From the NCBI GenBank assembly GCA_963556195.1, contig OY744551.1, positions 5,291,843 through 5,355,842 of the forward strand: a stretch of 64,000 nucleotides of DNA. The letters run 5' to 3'. A program made the translations under genes and the position numbers. The notes beneath the pieces were generated by a model. It was given only the letters and a program-made list of their open reading frames with translations. It did no database searches and was not told where the DNA came from. Positions within the stretch are counted from its first letter, which is position 1; every line of letters begins with the position of its first letter. Of this stretch, positions 20,790 to 30,345 are shown one piece after another. The DNA is from Sepiola atlantica (taxonomy: Eukaryota; Mollusca; Cephalopoda; Sepiida; Sepiolidae).

Positions 20790-21440
20790 TCGTTTGGTTT
20801 CTGATAAGCAATAAGCCTTCCTAAGGTCACAGTATTCTCCGCACCCTTCCAGTGGAGGTGTGAGTAGTGCTCTCTCTCCTCGATCTTTCCATCCTCCTTA
20901 ACCCTTCACGGCTATTTTGTGTGGTACCAGCCGAGGCTGGTGCCATCACCTTTTTTACTCACTGATAATAACCGGTGGTGTTCTGTGGCGTCTGGGTGAC
21001 AAAAAGTCTCCCCAGATTTCAAGTACACTACACTTCTTTCCATAACTATTACAAATGACTTTGCGTTATCGCAACAGCCGCTTACCATTGATTTCTCGCT
21101 AGTACCGACCACTGGTCTTCTCTGGGATTCGCATGGCAATAAGCCTCGCCAGGGTTCCAGTACTCTTCGCACTCTTCCAGTGGAGGTGTGGGTAGTGCTC
21201 TTCCTGCTTGGTCTTCAATCCCCCTTCACCATTCAATATCATTTCATGTGATATTAGCCGAGGCTGATGCCTTTTTTATTGGGGGGGCGCATGTCAAGCA
21301 GTTTCAGTTCCCTTGGTTTCATGTTCCTTTTACGTTTTTATTTTACTTATGTTGTAATTTCCATGTGGCTGGTTAGTTTTTTGTGGCTTATGTTATTTGG
21401 TTTCTGCATTCGAGGATTTTCCTTAAGATTTTAGCTGTTT
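20790..21440 (+). repeat. Dispersed repeat family X, one and a half tandem units
   Basis: The segment with CTTCCAGTGGAGGTGTGAGT and AGCCGAGGCTGGTGCC at 20848-20944 recurs at 21170-21275 (CTTCCAGTGGAGGTGTGGGT ... AGCCGAGGCTGATGCC). A third, more complete copy is at 44770-45345. Common landmarks are CCGCTTACCATTGATTTCTC and, near the end, CATGTGGCTGGTTA and TTCGAGGATTTTCCTTAAGA. No protein is recognisable. The 21.0-21.4 kb unit leads straight into the TTTCAT array. Confidence 0.65.
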
Positions 21441-22095
21441 TCATCATTTCAGCTGTTTCATTATTTCATTATTTCATTATTTCATTTCATTATTTCATTA
21501 TTTCATTTCATCATTTCATTTCATTATTTCATTTCATTATTTCATCATTTCATCATTTCATTCATTTCATCATTTCATTTCATCATTTCATTTCATTATT
21601 TCATTTCATCATTTCATTTCATTATTTCATTTCATCATTTCATCATTTCATTCATTTCATTATTTCATTTCATTATTTCATCATTTCATCATTTCATTCA
21701 TTTCATCATTTCATTTCATCATTTCATTTCATTATTTCATTTCATCATTTCATCATTTCATTCATTTCATTATTTCATTTCATCATTTCATCATTTCATT
21801 CATTTCATTATTTCATTTCATTATTTCATTTCATTATTTCATTCATTTCATCATTTCATTCATTTCATTATTTCATTTCATCATTTCATTTCATTATTTC
21901 ATTTCATTATTTCATCATTTCATTATTTCATTCATTTCATCATTTCATTCATTTCATCATTTCATTTCATCATTTCATTTCATTATTTCATTTCATTATT
22001 TCATTTCATTATTTCATCATTTCATTATTTCATTCATTTCATCATTTCATTTCATTATTTCATCATTTCATTCATTTTATTATTTCATCTGTTTT
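21440..22095 (+). repeat. TTTCAT(CA/TA) pentamer/octamer array
   Basis: About 650 bp of TTTCA units with ATTATTTCA and ATCATTTCA variants arranged in higher-order blocks. The His/Phe/Ile/Ser open frame through it is a translation of the repeat. It lies precisely where family X has the sequence GCTGTTTTCATCATT, indicating expansion from that seed. Confidence 0.92.
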
Positions 22096-22330
22096 CATCA
22101 TTTCTCATTTAGCTTATTTTACTTCTGTTGCGATTTCCATGTGGCTGGTTATTTTTGTTGTGGTTTATGTAGATTGGTTTCTGCATTCGAGGATTTTCCT
22201 TAAGATTTTAGCTGTTTTCATCATTGCTGTCTTTTGTATAGTCTCAGTCTATTCTTTGATCACAATTTCTCCTAGTCTTTTTTTTCTCCATTTTTTTGTG
22301 GGGGGGATGCTTTCCTTAGTGCGCCGACGA
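22096..22330 (+). repeat. Dispersed repeat family X, duplicated distal part
   Basis: Repeats the segment found just before the array: CATGTGGCTGGTTA, TTCTGCATTCGAGGATTTTC, CTTAAGATTTTAGCTGTTTT, then continues CATCATTGCTGTCTTTTGTA as in the copy at 45265-45290. The array is therefore bracketed by a direct duplication of about 100 bp. Confidence 0.65.
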
Positions 22331-22675
22331 TTATTAATATTATATTGGCTTTCTTCATGTTCCATATTCCTTTCAGTTCTATGACAAGCTCCGTTTATTT
22401 GCTTCGTTTTTGTTTGTTTTTCTTGTTTTTGTTGTTGTCATTTAAGTCACCGACAGTTTGCTGAAAGCTGTCTATTAATTAGAGTCTTGTCTCTCCACTT
22501 CACTTCAAAGGAATTCGACTCAAACGAACACCTGTTGAAGAAGCCTTTCAGGTGAAAAAGAGAGGAAATGGCTTTCCCGCGTTCTTAGCTCGAGATCTAC
22601 ACGTTGTCATTCTGTCATACCTGATCTGAACTGATTTACGTCCTCAACAACGGAGATTCGTGAGATGCGTCCGAC
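22331..22675. other. Mixed sequence, no feature assigned
   Basis: No coding motif recognised. Confidence 0.35.
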
Positions 22676-23018
22676 TAGTTCTCGGCCTTTTGACCAAGAT
22701 CAAAGTGTAGTATCTGTTTCGATGGATACTACACCCTATAGACCGGTGTCGTCTTGGCCTTCGGGGCTTGATTCTGCCGGTCTGTGGGTTTGTCCTGTGC
22801 AGTTCTAGGAGGTCCACCCTCCCAGACTTCGCCTCCTCTCTTTGGGGAGGAGTAAGTTCATTGCTTGCTGTCTGAGGCGCCCCTACCAGGAAATGCCGAC
22901 GGGACTGCTCAGGCAATTTTTAAATGGCCAGAGTGCTCACCTTCTTGGGCGCTGACTTTTCAAACCCCGCTTTCCCGACCCGAGCTTGGGTCACATCTTA
23001 CTTGTGGGAGTAAGATAA
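22676..23018 (+). repeat. U2 snRNA-headed repeat, copy D, full length
   Basis: Starts TAGTTCTCGGCCTTTTGACC, AAGATCAAAGTGTAGTATCT, the U2 5' region (with GGCT changed to ACC), then the same body as copy A (GTCTTGGCCTTCGGGGCTTG, GTTCTAGGAGGTCCACCCTC, CTTTGGGGAGGAGTAAGT) and ends CTTGTGGGAGTAAGATA. The A and D copies share the same 3' end after GTGGGAG (TAAGATA.AACTGGC). Confidence 0.75.
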
Positions 23019-23065
23019 AACTGGCCTTGTGCCTAACTCCTGTAGCGGAGAAAATAAAATGCATT

Positions 23066-23408
23066 TAGTTCTCGGCCTTTTGACCAAGATCAAAGTGTAG
23101 TATCTGTTCCGATGGATACTACACCATATAGACCGGTGTCGTCTTGGCCTTCGAGTCTTGATTCCGCCGGTTTGTGGGTTTGTCCTGTGCAGCTCTAGGA
23201 GGTCGACCCTCCCAGGCTTTGCCTCCCTACTTTGGGGAGGAGTAAGTTTATTGCTTATTGCCTGAGGCGCCCTATCGGGGAATGCCGACGGGACTGCCCA
23301 GCCACTTTTTGTAGGCCAGAGTGCTCAAATTCTAGGGCGCTGGCTTTAAAAATCCCACTTTCCGACCTTGTGTCACATCTTACCGCTGTGGGAGGTAGAT
23401 AAATAAAT
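23066..23408 (+). repeat. U2 snRNA-headed repeat, copy E, full length
   Basis: Second + strand copy, about 48 bp after copy D and very similar to it; starts TAGTTCTCGGCCTTTTGACC and ends CTGTGGGAGGTAGATAAATA. The 3' end matches copy B and not copies A and D, so at least two 3' end variants exist. Confidence 0.75.
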
Positions 23409-23639
23409 AGTCTATGCTTTCAGCGAACACGATACTCTCTCAGTCGAAATTGACAGACCAAGAACATTTTATTTAAATGACAGACCAAGACCATTTTATT
23501 TAAAATTTAATCGGGACATACAAACGCAAATAATATTTACGGCTTATGTCTCACATAGCAACGAACATGCTGTTCCAAACATAAGCGTGACAGACATTCA
23601 CAAATTCTAGTAAAAACTTAAGCGTGACAGACAAACGAA
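23409..23639. repeat. Short local duplications
   Basis: GACAGACCAAGA.CATTTTATTTAAA occurs twice (about 23452 and 23480), and AAGCGTGACAGACA occurs twice (about 23583 and 23620). No coding. Confidence 0.6.
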
Positions 23640-23831
23640 CATTTGATGTAAGGCTTATACCCGATATACCAAAAAAAGCGTTTCGGCCGTTCTGCCCTCC
23701 GGCCTTCATCAGGTGTCCTGTATCGAACTCGGGAACCGTCTGTCTGGACTCGCGAACGCAATCCCTTTATTGTCACGTGGGTACCGTGCCCGGATTCCAT
23801 TTTTTGGCTCTGGAACACGCTCGTTAATTAA
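23640..23831 (-). mobile_element. SINE family S2, 3' part, minus strand
   Basis: In minus orientation it carries GGTACCCACGTGACAATAAA, TCGATACAGGACACCTGATG, AAGGCCGGAGGGCAGAACGG and CCGAAACGC, the body of the SINE seen in full at 24290-24615. It forms an inverted pair with the copy at 23876-24050, separated by an AGC trinucleotide run. Confidence 0.6.
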
Positions 23832-23851
23832 GCAGCAGCAGCAGCAGCAGA
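23832..23851. repeat. (AGC)n microsatellite
   Basis: Six to seven AGC units between the two inverted SINE fragments. Confidence 0.85.
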
Positions 23852-23875
23852 ACTGAAAGCAATGGAGAATTTACA

Positions 23876-24050
23876 GGTATGCCCCAGAGCATAAACATGG
23901 AATCCGAGCGTGGTACCCACGTGAGAATAAAGGGATTCGGTTCGAGAGTTCGATACAGGACACTTGATAAAGACCGGAGGACAGAACGGCCGAAACGTTG
24001 TGAGCATGGACGCCAAGATGAGGAAGTCATCTCTAACACTGACATCCATA
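23876..24050 (+). mobile_element. SINE family S2, 3' part, plus strand
   Basis: Same body as 24440-24615 (GGTACCCACGTGAGAATAAA, TTCGATACAGGACACTTGAT, ACAGAACGGCCGAAACGTTG), in + orientation, with the tRNA-like head missing. Confidence 0.6.
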
Positions 24051-24289
24051 GTTAAACACGACGATTAGTCTGTTATCATGCTTATCGACTATTCCACATA
24101 CTCAACTTTCCATTTTGTCTAAAATTTCAATTAATGTTTCAAGTTGCCCCATAATACCTATTTAGGTGCCTATTAATATTCTCACGGAGACAGGTAGATT
24201 CATATTGGCCATATTTCAAGTTACACAAGAGTCTCAAGGTAGATTCATAGCAATTGTCTGTATTTCTGAGATTAGGTGTTTTCATTATG
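24051..24289. other. Spacer, no feature seen
   Basis: AGGTAGATTCATA occurs twice (24194 and 24238); nothing else recognised. Confidence 0.4.
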
Positions 24290-24615
24290 GATTTCAGTGT
24301 TCCTAGTGACATATGGCGTGAGGCTTACGTCGTTGGTTCGAAAGTTGCAAGTTATCTGGAGGTGCTAAGTTCAATCCTGGGCGAAGGCAGTGAAAGTAAC
24401 ATTCAGCCACAGAGAATTAACGAGTGTGTCCCAGAGGCAAAAAGATGGAATCCTAGCACGGTACCCACGTGAGAATAAAGGGATTGCGTTCGAGAGTCCA
24501 GACAGACAGTCCCCGAGTTCGATACAGGACATTTGATGAAGGCCGCAGGGCAGAACGGTCGAAACGCTATGAGCATGAACGCCAAGATGAGCAAGTCAGT
24601 CTGAACACTGAACAC
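24290..24615 (+). mobile_element. SINE family S2, near-complete copy with tRNA-like head
   Basis: The head has box A-like TGGCGTGAGGCTTACG (24313) and box B-like AGTTCAATCCTGG (24368), spaced as in tRNA. The body follows with TGGAATCCTAGCACGG, TACCCACGTGAGAATAAAGG, TTCGATACAGGACATTTGAT and CAGAACGGTCGAAACGC, and the copy ends just before (TA)n. A minus-strand copy with a better-preserved head is at 41398-41706. SINEs are transcribed by RNA polymerase III and mobilised by a partner LINE. Confidence 0.65.
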
Positions 24616-24621
24616 ACAAAT

Positions 24622-24625
<4 letters not shown>

Positions 24626-24664
<39 letters not shown>
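24626..24664. repeat. (TA)n microsatellite
   Basis: Pure TA run following the SINE. Confidence 0.95.
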
Positions 24665-24669
<5 letters not shown>

Positions 24670-25200
24670 AAATTACTTTGAAAATCAACAATTGTGCAAT
24701 TTTAAATGAACAATTCATTTATTTAATTATTTTTTTAACCTATCGTTGTAGAACAACATTGTCAGGCAAGACTGTCTTATAGATTTTTTTTCTTCTTTTC
24801 TTCCTCCTAATTTTGATGGTATTAACTCCGAGGGGTCGAATCACACCACGAGCAGAAAGAGACGTCAAGTTCTTAAGACGTTAGGATTAAGTGTAGTCCT
24901 GGCGATGTTATGCGCAGATTAGCGCTTTTTTTATGAGTAAGAAAATGAACATCTTTGAAGCACGGATTGGAATGTATTAAAGTGAAATATTTTGAAAATC
25001 AACAATCGTGCAATTTTAAATGAAAAATTCATTTATTTCATTTTTTTTGCAAGCTTTCGTTGACAAGGTTGTTCTACAACGAAAGCTTGCAAAAAAATAA
25101 ATAAATAAATAAATGAATTTTTCATTTAAAATTGCACGATTGTTGATTTTCAAAATATTTAATTTAATACATTCTAATCCGTGCTTCAAAGATGTTGATT
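24665..25200. mobile_element. Foldback element plus additional arm copy
   Basis: The palindrome proper is 24947-25200: left arm TTTGAAGCACGGATTGGAAT ... TCAACAATCGTGCAATTTTA ... GCAAGCTTTCGTTG, right arm its reverse complement, around a loop of about 14 bp. A third copy of the inner arm lies upstream at 24668-24760 (TTTTGAAAATCAACAATTG ... AACCTATCGTTGTAGAACAA), followed by unrelated sequence. A further fragment is at 11420-11460. (TA)n flanks both ends. Confidence 0.75.
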
Positions 25201-25201
25201 T

Positions 25202-25205
<4 letters not shown>

Positions 25206-25276
<71 letters not shown>
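25206..25276. repeat. (TA)n microsatellite
   Basis: Pure TA run. Confidence 0.95.
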
Positions 25277-25280
<4 letters not shown>

Positions 25281-25773
25281 AAAGAAGCTTTGAGTTATTT
25301 TAAACAAAAAGACAAAAAAAAAGGAAAATGCAGTTTAAATTCCCAGAGAAACTAACTAAATCCAAAATAGTGTAGACTTAACATTTGTTGGAAAATTCAT
25401 AAATAAATAATATATAATAGTAAGTAAATAAAAATAAAAAGGGGGATTAAGTATCTAACAGTGAAACAAAAGCAGGAGACCTTAACGTAAGCATATAATA
25501 TTAACACGGGGATCTTCAGCTGTTTACCATGTAACTGTTTCGGAGATTTAAAAACAGGACAGTTATATGCATGGCTCTCCAATGGTACAGATAAAACTAC
25601 CATTTCCCCAATAATCAAGTGTCGAAATAATTCAGCTTAAAATGTTACTTATATATACATAAATAAATAATAATAAAATAATAATAATAATAATAATATA
25701 CTACCCTTAAGACTACCGTGTGATATGGTAATTTGCATATCAAATAAAATTCTTTATAACAATAGTAATACTA

Positions 25774-25836
<63 letters not shown>

Positions 25837-25956
25837 TACTATCTAAACACTAAACCTACGAACCATTCTGCGATATGGTAGCTAGAAATAAAATTATATA
25901 GGAAGTAAGGTTGCATTAAAAAAAAAAAAAGCTTTAGTACTTTTGGTACCAGAAAG

Positions 25957-25960
<4 letters not shown>
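25277..25960. other. AT-rich sequence with (AAT)n runs
   Basis: AAT trinucleotide runs at about 25665-25700 and 25776-25834. The two blocks around them (CTACCCTTAAGACTACCGTG.GATATGGTA and CTAAACCTACGAACCATTCTGCGATATGGTA) look like diverged copies of each other. No gene. Confidence 0.6.

Positions 25961-26026
<66 letters not shown>
25961..26026. repeat. (TA)n microsatellite
   Basis: Pure TA run. Confidence 0.95.
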
Positions 26027-26028
<2 letters not shown>

Positions 26029-26039
26029 TTCAAATGCTA

Positions 26040-26575
26040 TTTCTTTAGATAGCACATTGTGGAAGAATCCCGGATCCACTCGCAATAAACTCATTACCGA
26101 AGACAATGATGGATCAGGAGGAGGGGCGGATCAGCACCATCTACATCAATTGTTACGCTGCGCACGCCAAGATGGGCCTTTCTTTAGATCCCATTTCGCC
26201 ACCGGCCCTCGAAGATGTATCTCTCCGTACGAGAACAAAATCATCGGAAAAGCCATTTCCAAGATACAACGAACTTCGGTCTCGGAATGTCTTCTAGATG
26301 TAAAACAGACGCCCTTCCCAAACTGATAGATGCCGATGAGTTGACCTCGCAGGTCAGTGATTCATTCATCAATAAAACAATAAATGCCAGATCCAATTTG
26401 GAAAATGCCCGATTCTCCGACTCAAAATATCGAGGTTATTTGCATTAAAATTATTTACTCACTTGGAGTGTTCACACGATCGTTTCCGGTATGCCCTGGA
26501 ATTTGCGTGACAACGACTCTCCGCAAATAACAAGTACTCCCCTAGATGCAGTGAAGTCATTTAAGTTTTTAATTT
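26040..26575 (+). pseudogene. Possible LINE coding remnant
   Basis: One frame reads LPKLIDADELTSQVSDSFIN then KTINARSNLE, similar in pattern to the linker between the endonuclease and reverse transcriptase of CR1/Jockey-group LINEs (LP...EL...F..FF..KI..IRS.L). Downstream, WNLRDNDSPQITSTPLDAV then KSFK resembles the distal WN.LP......S.D.FK motif of such proteins. The frame changes between the parts and the RT itself is missing. It may be a 5'-deleted or internally deleted copy; assignment is moderate to low. Confidence 0.35.
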
Positions 26576-27600
26576 TTATTTGTTTGTAAATGTTAAACTT
26601 ATTCAGAAATAAAATGAAATTTTAGTTGCAAAAGGAAACAGCCCTATTTATATTTTTGATTTTGATTTTGTTAAACTTATACAGAAAATAAAATGAAATT
26701 TTAGTTGCAAAAGGAAACTGCCCTATTTATATTTCTGATTTTGACTTTGTTAAACTTATACAGAAAATAAAATGAAATTTTAGTTGCAAAAGGAAACAGC
26801 CCTATTTATATTTTTGATTTTGATTTTGTTAAACTTATACAGAAAATACAATGAAATTTTAGTTGCAAAAGGAAACAGCCCTATTTATATTTTTGATTTT
26901 GATTTTGTTAAACTTATACAGAAAATGAAATGAAATTTTAGTTGCAAAAGGAAACAGCCCTATTTATATTTTTGATTTTGATTTTGTTAAACATATACAG
27001 AAAATAAAATATAATTTTAGTTGCAAAAGGAAACTGCCCTATTTATATTTTTGATTTTGATTTTGTTAAACTTATACAGAAAATAAAATGAAATTTTAGT
27101 TGCAAAAGGAAACAGCCCTATTTATATTTTTGATTTTGATTTTGTTAAACTTATACAGAAAATAAAATGAAATTTTAGTTGCAAAAGGAAACAGCCCTAT
27201 TTATATTTTTGATTTTGATTTTGTTAAACTTATACAGAAAATAAAATAAAATTTTAGTTGCAAAAGGAAACAGCCCTATTTATATTTTTGATTTTGATTT
27301 TGTTAAACTTATACAGAAAATAAAATAAAATTTTAGTTGCAAAAGGAAACAGCTCTATTTATATTTTTTATTTTGATTTTGTTAAACTTATACAGAAAAT
27401 AAAATAAAATTTTAGTTGCAAAAGGAAACAGCCCTATTTATATTTTTGATTTTGATTTTGTTAAACTTATACAGAAAATAAAATAAAATTTTAGTTGCAA
27501 AAGGAAACAGCCCTATTTATATTTTTGATTTTGATTTTGTTAAACTTATATAGAAAATAAAATAAAATTTTAGTTGCAAAACACCCCTATTTATATTTTT
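26576..27600 (+). repeat. 79-bp tandem repeat, about 13 copies
   Basis: Unit contains TTGTTAAACTTATACAGAAA, ATTTTAGTTGCAAAAGGAAA and CAGCCCTATTTATATTTTTG, with a 79-bp period (the GCCCT landmark is at 26641, 26720 and 26799). Most copies differ by one or two bases. It directly follows the putative LINE end and may have grown from the LINE 3' UTR. Confidence 0.93.
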
Positions 27601-27726
27601 CTATACAAATATAAGTTATTCTTTTGACTCATTTTATTAACCATAAAAACATTAAATTTCATGCGAAAAGTTCTCAAATGTGCATACAAGCAACGGCAAA
27701 ATTAAAAACATAAAAACTGATTCCCG

Positions 27727-27728
<2 letters not shown>

Positions 27729-27786
<58 letters not shown>
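27729..27786. repeat. (TA)n microsatellite
   Basis: Pure TA run. Confidence 0.95.
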
Positions 27787-27793
<7 letters not shown>

Positions 27794-27796
27794 AAT

Positions 27797-28006
27797 AATA
27801 CTTATAATTCGTCGATAGCCGAACATCTTATAAATTACTGCACCCGTGCCTCTAATTTCAGTGTCGACTTATTCTTACTTCTTAGTAAGTCGCACTCTCC
27901 TTATCATCTCAATATCATAGAAACAATCTATATTAAGTCCTTGAGACCTTCTCTTTGCTTGCAAAGAGAAAATCTCATGGATTACTTTTATGTACGTATA
28001 AAATAA
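27797..28006 (+). pseudogene. Penelope-like element C-terminal coding stub
   Basis: The + strand frame ending at 28006 reads NSSIAEHLINYC, FSVDLFLLLSKSHSPYHLN then IIETIYIKSLRPSLCLQREN. SAI.EHL.....F.IL......HL...E...IK...P.LN.Q is the usual end of GIY-YIG-endonuclease-bearing Penelope-like retroelements. Only about 65 codons of the C-terminus remain; the upstream part is replaced by (TA)n, as in a 5'-truncated insertion. The stop codon lies within a 3' sequence (ATGGATTACTTTTATGTACG) shared with the SINE at 28208-28362. A LINE C-terminus is the main alternative. Confidence 0.45.
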
Positions 28007-28207
28007 ATAAAAATATATATTAACGAAAAAAATACGTCCTATGAAGCGATTAATAATGCAATTTTCTGCATCTTAATCACTTAGGAAAGTGAGACAATCG
28101 AAATAATAGTAAGCAAAATAACAACGAACGCTACAATCACCAATAAAAATAATTACATAAAAATACATTAAATATTTAGGTGATAAAAATCGTACATATT
28201 TCTAGAC

Positions 28208-28360
28208 GCTCCGTCTTGGTCCAGTGGTAAAGGCGCTGGACTACAGACATTAATATAAAAGGTTCGATATCTGTCTAAGTTAGCCATGCTGATGCTGATG
28301 ACGGCTGTGAGCCAGAAACACGTGTCTATGGATTACTTTTATGTACGTATAAAATAAATA

Positions 28361-28362
<2 letters not shown>
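28208..28362 (+). mobile_element. tRNA-derived SINE family S1, plus strand
   Basis: Box A-like TTGGTCCAGTGGTAAAGGCG (28216) and box B-like GGTTCGATATC (28261) define the tRNA-like head. The body has GCTGATGACGGCTGTGAGCC and AGAAACACGTGTC, and the 3' tail is ATGGATTACTTTTATGTACG before TA-rich DNA. A minus-strand copy is at 56903-57035. A functional tRNA is unlikely because the acceptor stem does not pair well. Confidence 0.7.
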
Positions 28363-28402
<40 letters not shown>

Positions 28403-28430
28403 ATGTGTGTGTGTGTGTGTGTGTATTGTG
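28363..28430. repeat. (TA)n-(TG)n microsatellite
   Basis: TA run then TG run at the 3' end of the SINE. Confidence 0.93.
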
Positions 28431-28467
28431 TCTATTTGCGTACCATATTTTCATTTAAGCAAACTTA

Positions 28468-28713
28468 TAAAATAACACGGAGTGTATTTGCTGGATAAGA
28501 CTTAGTAACATATTTTTTAAGACACCAAGATTAACACCACCTGAAGATGATTTGACGAATCAAATCGAAAGTACTCGCGAAAAAGGGAAGAAAATGAAAC
28601 GAGAAACACACGGAACTTACATAAACCAATTTGACCGAAATACTAAATGGACAATTCGGACAATTGAAAAAAATAAAAAATGTCTTATCAAGCAAAAACT
28701 CTCCGTGTTATTT

Positions 28714-28719
<6 letters not shown>
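28468..28719. mobile_element. MITE-like element with about 40-bp inverted ends
   Basis: AAAATAACACGGAGTGTATT and TTGCTGGATAAGAC on the left (28468-28511) are mirrored on the right (28681-28719) by GTCTTATCAAGC and CTCTCCGTGTTATTTT. The interior of about 170 bp is AT-rich and non-coding. (TA)n follows the right end. Confidence 0.65.

Positions 28720-28790
<71 letters not shown>
28717..28790. repeat. (TA)n microsatellite
   Basis: Pure TA run. Confidence 0.95.
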
Positions 28791-28792
<2 letters not shown>

Positions 28793-29709
28793 CTGAATGT
28801 TTAATTTTACTTCAGTCGAAGGTCTCAGAAATCAAGGGGCCCCTTTCTGGAGCTAACACTTGATCTCTATATGGGCTACATAGATACCCGAATATTCTAT
28901 TAAAATTCTCCTTTATTTCTCAAACATTGAGTTAGTAAAAAAGTTAAGAATCATACATTTATTCTCTCCCCAACTGACCAGTCAAGTATGTCATAGTATA
29001 TCTTTCTCGTGGTCTGTTGGTCTTACCGGATTCCAGGACAAGAATTCATCTAGTCTGGTGGAGTATCCAGCTACGTGTTGTTACTTGGGGTAACATCACT
29101 AGGAGAAGATGCACTATTCCTCGTATGAGTGGATCTTATTTGTGCTGCGGATACTATGTAATTTTGAATATTTGGTCAGTGTTTACTTGTAGGGGTAAGT
29201 ATCCCCATGTCAGGTTGTCCTGACAAACCCTTGTACAGAGAGACCGAAGACACTCGAGGATAGTGTCTAGTAGGTAATTCAAACTCCTATATATGTGTGT
29301 GCGTTTGTAAGTATAACTTTACAAATCCGTTTGCCAGTTTTAATTTGTATAAAATGTATAAAGACATTAAATGTCTATATAAATGATTTTAATACAAGTT
29401 CGATCTTCCCAGAATAGCAAATTCTTAACTATAAATATTTATTCGGTGCGTTCTATCCATTCTATGCAAATCTATCAAATGACAATCATTATCAAATAAA
29501 TGGTTCTTGCGTTGTCAGATAACAGTAAAAATATAGCCTGTATCTTTGTACACAAACCGATCACATCAAAAGACAGAATGTAAATAATGTTTCAGTCTAC
29601 AACTGAAATCTTATTTAAAGCGTCAATTCATATGCAAAGATTAGCTGAAGTACCTGTCCACGCGAGGGGCCCTAAATTTTACTCAACTTTTAAAACTAGT
29701 TTATGATTG
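28791..29709. other. Mixed sequence, no feature assigned
   Basis: Higher complexity than its surroundings (for example 29010-29280) but no coding motif or repeat relation recognised. Confidence 0.4.
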
Positions 29710-30345
29710 GAAAAGGACACTTAAACAGCGAAACCCAAGAATGGACAGAGAAGAGACTTACGGACACACTTGGACATTGCTACGAAAAGGACACTTAAAC
29801 AGCGAAACCCAAGAATGAACAGAGAAGAGACTTACGGAAACACTTGGACATTGCTACGAAAAGGACACTTAAACAGCGAAACCCAAGAATGAACAGAGAA
29901 GAGACTTACGGAAACACTTGGACATTGCTACGAAAAGGACACGTAAACAGCGAAACCCAATCACTACTAACAGAACAATGCAATTAGAAATAATTATATT
30001 AAAACTACATAGACAAAACCCAAGAAAGAAGTAAATGTAGACTCTGTGGGCAAAGAGCCGAAGCAGTAAATCACATAATTAGTGAATGCAGCAAAGTAAC
30101 CCCTCAAAAGAATATAAGACTGTGTCGGGGAGGTAATACACTGGGAGCTTTGCAAACGACTGCATTTTGAACACGCATATAAATAGTGCTGACACGATAC
30201 TGGGAAACGAAAATAACAATATCCTCTGGGACATGGAGCTACAAATAGAACACCTCGGCCGAGGAAAAATACTAAATAATATAATAGTTTACAATAATGG
30301 AGAAAACCTACAAAATTGTAGACTTAACATATCATAAGGTTAGTC
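29710..30345 (+). pseudogene. LINE C-terminal region with Cys/His zinc motif, degenerate
   Basis: Clear match to the distal ORF2 region common in invertebrate LINEs. Segments in order: WTLLRKGHLNSETQE (like WEWLRKG.L..ETE), NNYIKTT and IDKTQERSKCRLCG, then CRLCGQRAEAVNHIISECSK (the CxxC...HxxxxC zinc-knuckle), HWELCKRLHFEHA, and NNILWDMELQIEHLGRGKIL (like ILWDF.IQTDH.I..RRPD). Several stops and frameshifts separate these, so it is dead. The first motif is triplicated by a 74-bp tandem repeat. Confidence 0.8.
29711..29955 (+). repeat. 74-bp tandem repeat inside a LINE remnant, about 3.3 copies
   Basis: AAAAGGACACTTAAACAGCG begins copies at 29711, 29785, 29859 and 29933 (period 74). Units are almost identical. 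Since 74 is not a multiple of 3, the duplication breaks the reading frame and must be a post-mortem event. Confidence 0.92.

Noticed and set aside
21383..22384. 333-residue His/Phe/Ile/Ser open frame
   Set aside because: It is the translation of the TTTCAT array and its duplicated flanks.
28208..28280. Functional tRNA gene (also 5841-5918, 41608-41700, 56485-56572)
   Set aside because: Boxes A and B are present but acceptor and anticodon stems do not pair convincingly, and SINE bodies follow.
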